Origin: Pseudomonas piscis
GTDB taxonomy: Bacteria > Pseudomonadota > Gammaproteobacteria > Pseudomonadales > Pseudomonadaceae
Assembly (NCBI RefSeq): GCF_009380155.1
Contig: NZ_WHUV01000004.1
Coordinates: forward strand, 496,001 to 560,000
DNA: 64,000 nucleotides
Direction: 5' to 3'
The notes beneath the pieces are model-generated. The model did no database searches, was not told the DNA's origin, and was given only the letters and a program-made list of their open reading frames with translations. Below are positions 39,401-47,913 of this stretch, in pieces; positions within the stretch are counted from its first letter, which is position 1; the number at the start of each line of letters is the position of its first letter. Position numbers and translations under genes: made by a program.

Positions 39401-42400
39401 CCAGTGGCCTGCTCAAAAGCACCGGGCAGGTTATCGACAACCGCCTGGGTGGCCAGATCAGTGCCCAGCAGCTGGACCTGAACGCTGCGGCCAACCTCTA
39501 CAACCAGGGTGGCCTGGTGGAGTCGGCCGGCTCCCTGCTACTGGTGGGCGGCAACCTCGACAACAGCGCCGGCGGTCGCGTCCGGGCCCTGGCTGGCGAG
39601 CAGAGCCGGATCACCCTGGGTGGCGTTCTGAACAACCAGGGCGGCAGTCTTGCCCTGGGGTCCAGTGCCCTGGCACTGAGTGCCGGGCTATTGAGCAACA
39701 TCGGTGGTGGCGTCGAACACGCCGGTACCGGCCTGTTCAAACTCGACCTGGGGGCGCTGTCCGGTGCCCAGGGGCGTATCACTGGCCTGGGTGTTGGCGA
39801 CTGGGATATCGGAGCAGTGGATCGTAGCGGGCTGATGCAGCTCAACGGTGCGCTGGACCTGAGTATCGGCGGCGACCTCACGCTCAATGCCGGCGACCGC
39901 ATCGCCAGCGCCAATGGCCTGCGCCTGGGCGCCGCGACTCTGAACAACGCTGGCGAACTGGCCAGCGATGGCTACCTGACCCTGGACCTGACCGGCAACC
40001 TGAACAACAGCGGCCTGCTGTCCTCCAGGGGCAAGTTGACCATCGGAGCCGGCGACCTGAACCAGAATGGCGGGCGCATCGCCAGTGGCGGCGATACCGA
40101 GCTCAACCTGCGTGGCACCCTGGACAACCTCGGCCGGCTGATCGCCAGCCAGAACCTCTACACCTCGGCGGCGCAGATCAACAACCGTGGCACTCTCGGC
40201 GCCCTGGGCCAGTTGCAGTTGCGCTCCGGCAATGGCATCAGCAACAGCGCCGATAGCCTGATCTACAGTGGTGCCGACATGCTCCTGCGGGGCAACAGCC
40301 TGAGCAACAGCGATGGCGACATCTACAGTGTCGGCAACCTCAGTTTCGCCGCCCTCGACGGTGGCCGCGCCAGCTTGCTGAGCAACCGCTCCGGAACCAT
40401 CGAGAGCGAAGGCGACATGCATCTCAACATGGCGACCCTGGAGAACGCCATGGACTGGTACAAGACCAGCCAGAGCATCAGCAAGCGCTTTATCGAGATC
40501 AACTGCACTGACTGCTCCGGTCGCCATCACACCGCCACCTACATCGTCAACACCACCTACCAGGACGTCATGGGCGACCATTCGGCCGCGGCCCGGCTGG
40601 TGTCCAACCGTGACCTGACCATCAACGCCGACACGGTGGAGAACCAGCAGAGCCTGATCGCCGCCAACCGCAACGCCTCGGTCACGGCCAGCAACTTCTA
40701 CAACCGGGGCCTGACCCTGGACCAGCGCGCCGAGAGCATCAGCTACTACCTGCAGGACGTGAGCAAGGGGGCGTTCCGCGCCGCCGAGCGCGCCACCAAC
40801 GCCTGGAATGCCGCCAACCGCGATCGTGCACCGGGCCAGCAAGACCCGCTGCCGACGGTAGTGACCCAGTATCCGCAGCTCGAGCCCCATACCGTGGTCC
40901 GCCCGGGCACCCAGACCGCCTATGCCGCTACCCTGCAGGCCGGACAGCACCTTGACCTGAATGTCAGCGGCAACCTGGAGAATGGTGTACTGAGCGAGCA
41001 GGCACGGGCCCAGCTCACCGGCCAGACGCTACAGAACAGCCTGTCCCAGGTGGGCGGCCAGGTGATCACGGTCAACGCGCAGAGCTCCGCCGCCGCCAAC
41101 CAGGTGGCCAAGGATGTGCAGCGAGTCGAGCGGATCGCCGCCGATGGCACGACCCAGGTCACTTTCGTTCCGGTGGACTTCGCCGGCGTGCCTTTCGCCG
41201 CCGTGGACCCGACATCGCTCTCCAGCTTCCGCGTGCCCCAGGGAGAGTACGGCCTGTTCGTCAAGAGCCAGAACCCCCAAGGCCGCTATCTGATCGAAAC
41301 CAATCCGACCTTTACCGACCTCTCGCGCTTCATGAGTTCGGACTACATGCTCGGCCACTTGAACTACAACGACGACAAGACCTGGCGTCGCCTGGGCGAC
41401 GGGCTCTATGAAACCCGGATGATCCGTGATGCGGTGCTGGCCCAGACCGGGCAGCGCTTCCTCGCCGCCGGGTTGACCAGCGACTACGACCAGTATCGCT
41501 ACCTGATGGACAACGCCATCGCTTCCAAGGACCAGCTCAAGCTCAGTGTCGGTGTGTCCCTGACTCCGGCCCAGGTGGCTTCGCTGACCCACGACATCGT
41601 GTGGATGGAAACCCGCGAAGTGCAGGGTGAGAAAGTGCTGGTGCCGGTGCTGTACCTGGCCCAGGCGGAAAGTCGTAACCTGCGCGGCGGCAGCCTGGTA
41701 CAGGGGCGCGACATGAACCTGATCGCCGGGGGCGACCTGAGCAACGTCGGTACCCTGCGCGCCAGCAACGACCTGAACGTGAACGCCGGGGGCAGCCTCT
41801 ACCAGGGCGGCCTGATCGAAGCCAACGAGCGCGTCAGCCTGATGGCCCAGGACAGCGTGCGCAACGCCCTGGCCGGTGAGATCCGCGGCAATCAGGTCAG
41901 CGTCAGCGCCATCAAGGGCGACATCCTCAACGACCGTACGGCGGTGGCCGTGGGCTATGGCTCCGGCAGCCGGACCATCCTCGACCAGGGCAGCCAGATC
42001 AGCGCGCGGCAGACGCTCGACCTCAGCGCCGGCCGCGACCTCACCAACAAGGGCCAGATCGCCAGCGCCGGCGATGCCAAGCTCAGTGCCGGGCGTGACA
42101 TCGACCTGCTGGCGGTGCAGGACCATACCTTCACCCAGAGCGCCATCCGCCGCGGCCTGGTGACCAGCGACACGGTGCAGACCCTGGGTTCCAGCGTGAG
42201 TGCCGGCGGCAACCTGCAGCTGGAGGCTGGACGCGATCTGGCGGTGGTGGCGAGCAAGGTCGATGCCGGTCATGACCTGACCCTCGAAGCCAAGCGCGAC
42301 ATGGTCATCGCCTCGGCCCAGGACGAGCAGTCCTCGACCTTCTACCAGAAGAAGAAAGGCTCCTGGGGCAAGAGCAAGACCACGCGCAGCGCCGACTCCT

Positions 42401-45400
42401 CCACCAGCAACGTGGCCTCGCAAATCAGTGCCGGGCACGACCTGATGGTCAACGTCAGCCAGGACAAGGACGGGCGCATCAGTCTCAACGGCGGACGCGA
42501 CGTGACCGTGATCGGCAGCGAGCTCAAGGCCGGCAACGACCTGCTGGTCGGTGCCACCCGGGATGTCAGCCTGGTATCGGCCCAGGAGCATCAGGACAGT
42601 TCCTACAGCCAGAAGAAGAAAGGCAGCTTCGGCCTGAACAAGAGCGGCAACAGCCGCAACTCCAGCAGCACCACCCAGGTGGGCAGCGAGCTCAGCGCCG
42701 GCAACGATGCGGTGATCATCGCCGGGACCAACGTCAACCTCTCGGCCAGCTCCGTGGAGGCCAAGCGCGATGCCGAGGTGCGGGCCGGGCTGGTGGACAA
42801 GAACGGCGATATCAACCTGATGGATGCGGCCAATACCTCCAGCAGCCAGAGTGACAAATACAAGAGCAAGGTAGGTTTCTCCAGTTCCGGCGGTTTCGTC
42901 TCCGTCGCCTCAGGGAAGAAATCGGGGCAGGAGCAGCAGCAGAGCCAGAGCGTCGGCAGTGTGGTCAGCGCCGGGCGCGACACCACCCTGCAAGCCGCGC
43001 GTGACGTCAACATGATCGGCAGCACGGCGGCGGCTGAGCGCAACCTCAATGTCGGCGCCGGACGCGATGTCAATGTCCTGGCCGGCAGCAACAGCCAGGA
43101 CCAGAGCCACTGGAAGTCGGAGAAACACACCGGCTTGTCCCTGAGCAGTGATCGCAATGGTGTCACTGCCTTCCTCGGCCACGAAAACCTCAAGGAGAAA
43201 TCCCGCAACGCCCAGGAAACGGTGGCGCCGAGCCAGTTGCTGGCCGGGCAAGATGCGACTATCAAGGCCGGTCGCGACCTGACCCTGGAAGGCTCGCGGG
43301 TGGATGCCAAGCGCGATGTCAACCTGCAGGCCGGGCGTGACATCAGTATCGATGCCGGCAAGGAAACCAGCATCGAGGAACGCAGCAAGAGCCGTGACCG
43401 CAATGGCCTGACGGTCAATGTCAGCCACAACTTCGGCAACACCATGGATGCCCTCAAGGGCACCGGCAAGGGCCAGGACAACGTGAGCAAGGCGTCCAGC
43501 GTGCTGAGCACCGTGGATGCCATCAACCAGTTCACCTCGGGGCCGACGACCGCCACTCATTTCGGCACGGCCAGCCAGTCCAGCAGCTCGCGCCAGGAGG
43601 TGCACGGCAACAGCCCGAGCAGCCTGGGGGCCGGACGTGATATCAGTGCCGTGGCCGGCAATGACATCAGTATTCGCGGCGGGCACTTCGACGCCGGACG
43701 CGATATCACCCTGGTGGGCCGCGACATTGTCGTCGATGTGGCCCGCGGTTCGGTGGCCGAGGAGAGCAAGAACAGCCGCAGCCAGGGCGGGATCAACGGC
43801 CAGAGTGGCGGTGGCAGTGCCCGGGCCGGGATTGGCGGCAGCAATGGCACCGCCAGTGAGAAGTCGAATCAGGGTACCAGCACGCCTTCGCTGCTGCTGG
43901 CCGGGCGCGATGTCAGCCTTGAGGCCCGTGACAACCTGACCCTGGTGGGTACCCAGGTGCAGAGCGGGCGCGATATCGATCTCAGCGCCGGCAAGGACCT
44001 GACCATCCGCGCCGCAGAGAACGCTTCCAGCAGCGAGTCCAACCGCCGCAGTGGCGGCGGCGAGGTGGGCCTGGCCCTGGGCGGCAAGGACTTCATTTCG
44101 GTTTACGCCAGTGTCGACATGGGCAAGGGCAAGCTGGACCGTGAGGGCCAGGCGCAGCAGAACGCCAACCTGGTGGCGGGCGATCAGCTGCGCTTCAGCA
44201 GCGGCAAGGACACGACCATTGCCGGTGCGACCTTGCGCGGCGGTGATGTCGTCGGCCGGGTGGGCGGCGACCTGACTGTGTCCTCGGTGCCAGACACCGG
44301 CAAGGTCAGCGGCAAGCAGATGGATGCCAGTGTCACGGTGAGCATCGGCCTGGGCGGCGGGGGCAGCGTCAGCGGTTCCCTGGGCCTGGGCAAGACCACC
44401 GGCAAGACCAACTGGGTGCAGGAGCAGACCAGCATCACCGGCCAGAACGGCGTGGATATCCGCACCGAAAACCATACCCAGCTCGACGGTGCGTTGATTG
44501 CTGCCAACAACGGCAACCTCAAGCTGGACACCGGCACCCTGGGCTTCCGTGATATCGCAGGCCAAGACAAGGAGCACAGCTACTACCTGAATGCCGGCGG
44601 CACCTTCGGCTGGGGCGCTGGCGATGGCGCCAAGGCCACCGGTGGCAAGGACGTGGCCTTCACCACCGACAAGAGTCAGGAAGGCAAGGGCAAGACCGGG
44701 GCTTCCGGCTGGAGCGTCAGTGGCTACGACTACCGCAAGGACCGCGAGCAGGAGGTGCGCGCCACCGTGGGCGCCGGCAGCATCACCGTGCGCAACGATG
44801 CCAAGACTGGCCAGGACTCCACCGCCGGCCTGAACCGCGATCCGTCCCGGGCCTACGAAATCACCCGGGACAAGGAAAAGCGTACCGACCTGTATGTCTC
44901 GCAATCATCCCTGGACTCGGTGAGCCATCCGTTGCAGACCCTGAATCAATGGGTGCAGGGGATCAAGGACTACGGCAAGAACTCTTCGGCGGCGTTCACC
45001 CAGTACGGGGATCTGACCCATGCCGCGGATAAGGCCTTGGTAGATAACCCGGCTCTGGCTCCTTTGGCCTGGATACCTGGTTTCTTGCAGAAGGTCATGG
45101 ATGAGTCGGCTTTCTACACCGGCGGAGTGATGCCGGGAGTCGTGAGCCATGGCGGAGTTGTCACCCAGGTACCGGCTCTGCTCACAGGCGACATGAGCTT
45201 CTATCGTGTGCAGATGGAGTACAAAAAAGATGCCAATGGCAAGGTATTTATTGATCCTGAAACCAACAAGCCGGTCCTGGACGTCGACGCGACACGCAAT
45301 ACCTTGCAGAGCTTACTGACACCTGACGATGATGCTGCCGTGTTCACCAATGGAATCCAGAACTCGTTGGATGCGGCCCTGGTCAACGGCGGCATGCAAA

Positions 45401-46047
45401 CCGGGAAGGACAGTTTTATCCAGGCCTATAACCCGGAGCATGGCTTCCTGGGCGACTTGGTGGAGTCCCTGTGGGATGTCGTACTGGGCGGAGCTGTTCG
45501 TTCGGGCAACGCACGGCAACTCAGCGATTTCCTCGGGGCCGGAATCGACCAGGGCAACAAACTGGATGTATTCGGGCACAGCCAGGGTGGATTGCTGACG
45601 TACCGGGCCATTGCCGGACTCAACTTCAATGCCAACGGCAACGTGGGCAGCATCCAATTGTCGGGAGCGCCGGTTGGGTCGGCGGACTTCTTCCAGGCCG
45701 CTAAGAATGCCGGGTTCAATATCAGTGACGGGGCGTTCTTCCAGATCAACCGGCCGACCTCCACCATGTTCTTCAATACGCTACCGGTGACCGATACGGT
45801 GTCCGACTTCTTGGGGCTCAATGCTCAGCACTCGTCTGACCCTGTTGCTCGATTTTTCGGGTCGTTGGCCACGGCCGGCAAGTTGAAGGGCGCGGATAGT
45901 CCGCACTCGAACTACCTGTGTGTGGCCAAGGATATTTGTGGCGGGGCTAAGAGCGGGCTACAAGAGACCTTCAAGAAGACCGACAAGTACATCATCCCGA
46001 CCTTGATCGATCAGTATGGCAACGACAAATTACTGGGTTCGCAATGA
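36403..46047 (+). CDS. Giant TpsA filamentous haemagglutinin/CdiA-like protein with C-terminal lipase-like domain
   Basis: The 3,214-residue exoprotein has a signal peptide ending at about residue 34 and a TPS domain to about 290 ([23 protein letters not shown]). Degenerate 20-residue FHA repeats (LDNQGG..L) run from about 330 to 1,290, and a non-repeat region with INCTDC from about 1,350 to 1,760. SAGRDL-type repeats continue to about 2,750. The tip is not VENN-marked but resembles an alpha/beta hydrolase: [12 protein letters not shown] puts the nucleophile at Ser3060, with Asp3131 and His3168 as possible partners. Its bases look less GC-rich than the stalk. ATG 36418 is an alternative start. 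The stop overlaps the next gene by ATGA. Function as a contact-delivered lipase toxin is inferred. Confidence 0.9.
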   Translation: [3214 protein letters not shown]

Positions 46048-46904
46048 AAGTAGCACCGATAGCACTGATGGTAATGATCTGTGGGTTGCTGCCGGGATGC
46101 GGTGGCCCCCCTCTGGTCTATCAAACTGATCGCCTGGATTCCCGCATGCTCTGCCAGGAAGGGGCGAAGCGGGTCACCCTGATGCAGCGTTATTCCTTCG
46201 ATCTGCCCGGGCCTTATCGGCATGCGCGGTGCGGAACCATCACTGGCGGGTTCGACTATGAAAAGGGCCGTGATGCGCTGTCTGTTGGGACCTCGGGATC
46301 TTTCTCCTATGGGGACATTCAGGTGACGGCTTCCGCGCTCTATATGCGGGTCAACAGCTTTCTCGATGGCTGGGGGGATGGCTTGCTCTATCCGCAGCAG
46401 GCCTTTCTTGAGGATCTGCTGGCCAGGCTGGCGCGGCCATCCCATACCGGTGTCAAGCCCAGCAGTCTCGACTGGGTGAACATGCAGGGCTATCAATGCC
46501 TGCGCTCCTACGAGCGTTGGGAAGGGACAGCGGTTGGTATCCTCGAGGACAAGGTCAAGTACTGGTGCTGGGAGCAGGAGAGCGGCCTGCAACAGCCGTT
46601 CTACGTGCATGCAGGCCAGCGCTTGCCCTTGGGGAGCAAGGGTTACGACCTGGATCAGGTGTTCATCGTGCCATTCTTCCAGAGCCTGAAGATCAACCCC
46701 TTGCCGGCGCCGGTACTGGCCAAGGCACGGGCTGATATCCAAGGGGTCTGTGCCCATGTCAAATCGCGCTACGACCACAAGTTGCCCTGGGGCAGTGACT
46801 ATCCTGACCAGCGACTGATCCGGACACAATTGCACTACTGCGGCTACGACGTGCCCTTGCCTGATCTCAAGGCACCGACACCATCTGACGGCATGAGGAA
46901 ATGA
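46044..46904 (+). CDS. Lipoprotein A1, candidate immunity protein to the TpsA tip
   Basis: This 286-residue protein starts inside the tpsA stop (ATGA) and has a lipoprotein signal, LLPGCGG, so it is likely anchored in the periplasm. It has six to eight conserved cysteines and no family I recognise. It is a close paralogue of the protein encoded at 47023-47913: residues from about 145 to the end are almost identical, while the signal region and about residues 70-130 differ. Duplicated periplasmic lipoproteins behind a lipase toxin are the usual immunity layout for type VI phospholipase effectors. Here the assignment is by analogy only. Confidence 0.75.
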   Translation: MKVAPIALMVMICGLLPGCGGPPLVYQTDRLDSRMLCQEGAKRVTLMQRYSFDLPGPYRHARCGTITGGFDYEKGRDALSVGTSGSFSYGDIQVTASALYMRVNSFLDGWGDGLLYPQQAFLEDLLARLARPSHTGVKPSSLDWVNMQGYQCLRSYERWEGTAVGILEDKVKYWCWEQESGLQQPFYVHAGQRLPLGSKGYDLDQVFIVPFFQSLKINPLPAPVLAKARADIQGVCAHVKSRYDHKLPWGSDYPDQRLIRTQLHYCGYDVPLPDLKAPTPSDGMRK

Positions 46905-47026
46905 GCATGCATAAGTACTTGATGATCGCCGGGGCGCTCTTGGTAATGGGGGCGTGAGCCTCGCAAGCACAACGCGTCGAAGCCGCAGGTATCAAGTATT
47001 CGTTTATCAGCCAATACAAGGAATGA
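46901..47026 (+). pseudogene. Decayed copy of lipoprotein B
   Basis: The sequence aligns codon by codon with the start of the intact gene at 47910 (MxxYKYLMI..LLVMG), but codon 19, the lipobox cysteine TGT, is TGA here. It then keeps SQ and jumps to the equivalent of the last 15 codons (EAAGIKYSFISQY), so about 110 codons are deleted in frame. It starts in the ATGA of lipoprotein A1 and its last stop overlaps the A2 start, preserving the ancestral coupling. Confidence 0.85.
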
Positions 47027-47913
47027 GCTTGCACGGAGTAACCAGGGCCATTCGCCGATGTATCGAAATCACCTTGCTCTGCGGTTTTTTGGGGATCATC
47101 AGTGGCTGCATGGCGCCCCCTCTGGTCTATGAAAATGATCGCCTGGACTCCCGCATGCTCTGCCAGGAGGGGGCGAAGCGAGTCACCCTGATGCAGCGTT
47201 ATTCCTTCGATCTGCCTGGGCCTTATCAGCATGCGCGGTGCGGAACCATCACTGGCGGTTTTTACTATGACAAGCAGCTCGATGCGCTGTCGGTAGGGAC
47301 TTCCGGGTCGTTCTCCTATGGCGATACCCAGGTGATGGCGTCCGCGCTCTATATGCGGGTCAACAGCTTTCTCAATGGCCGGGCGGACGGCTTGCCCTAC
47401 CCGCGACAGGCGTTTCTGGACGATCTCCTGGCCCGTCAGGCCCTGCCCTCCTATCGTGGCGTCAAGCCCAGCAGCATCGATTGGGTGAGCATGCAGGGGC
47501 ACCAATGCCTGCGCATCTACGAGCGTTGGGAAGGGCGGGCAGTCGGCATTTTCGAGGATGAGGTCAAGTACTGGTGCTGGGAGCAGGAGAGCGGTCTGCA
47601 ACAGCCCTTCTATGTGCATGCCGGCCAGCGCCTGCCCTTGGGGAGCAAGGGCTACGACCTGGACCAGGTGTTCATCGTGCCGTTCTTCCAGAGCCTGAAG
47701 ATCAACCCCTTGCCGGCGCCGGTGCTGGCTAAGGCCCGAGCTGATATCCAGGGGTTCTGCGCCCATGTCAAATCGCGCTACGACCAGAAGCTGCCCTGGG
47801 GCGATGATTATCCGGACAAGCGCCTGATCCTGACCCATCTGCATTACTGCGGCTACGACGTGCCCTTGCCTGATCTCAAGGCACCGACACCATCTGACGG
47901 CATAAGGAAATGA
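47023..47913 (+). CDS. Lipoprotein A2, paralogue of A1, candidate immunity protein
   Basis: This 296-residue lipoprotein has lipobox ISGC after a hydrophobic stretch (CIEITLLCGFLGIISGC). ATG 47023 overlaps the stop of the decayed B copy (ATGA); a TTG at 47029, six bases after AAGGA, could be used instead, and the GTG at 46954 is rejected because it lies in the pseudogene. The mature part is highly similar to lipoprotein A1, with differences clustered around residues 80-140. It probably arose by tandem duplication of an A-B gene pair. Either protection against sister toxin variants or dosage could explain its retention. Confidence 0.75.
   Translation: MSLHGVTRAIRRCIEITLLCGFLGIISGCMAPPLVYENDRLDSRMLCQEGAKRVTLMQRYSFDLPGPYQHARCGTITGGFYYDKQLDALSVGTSGSFSYGDTQVMASALYMRVNSFLNGRADGLPYPRQAFLDDLLARQALPSYRGVKPSSIDWVSMQGHQCLRIYERWEGRAVGIFEDEVKYWCWEQESGLQQPFYVHAGQRLPLGSKGYDLDQVFIVPFFQSLKINPLPAPVLAKARADIQGFCAHVKSRYDQKLPWGDDYPDKRLILTHLHYCGYDVPLPDLKAPTPSDGIRK

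Noticed and set aside
36403-46047. TpsA as an ExlA-type pore-forming toxin or classic VENN-type CdiA
   Set aside because: It is about twice the length of ExlA. No VENN motif was found before the tip, and the downstream genes are lipoproteins rather than a single small cytoplasmic immunity protein.
46954-47022. Upstream GTG start for lipoprotein A2
   Set aside because: The 23 extra residues are Arg-rich, overlap the decayed B copy in another frame and would bury the lipoprotein signal.
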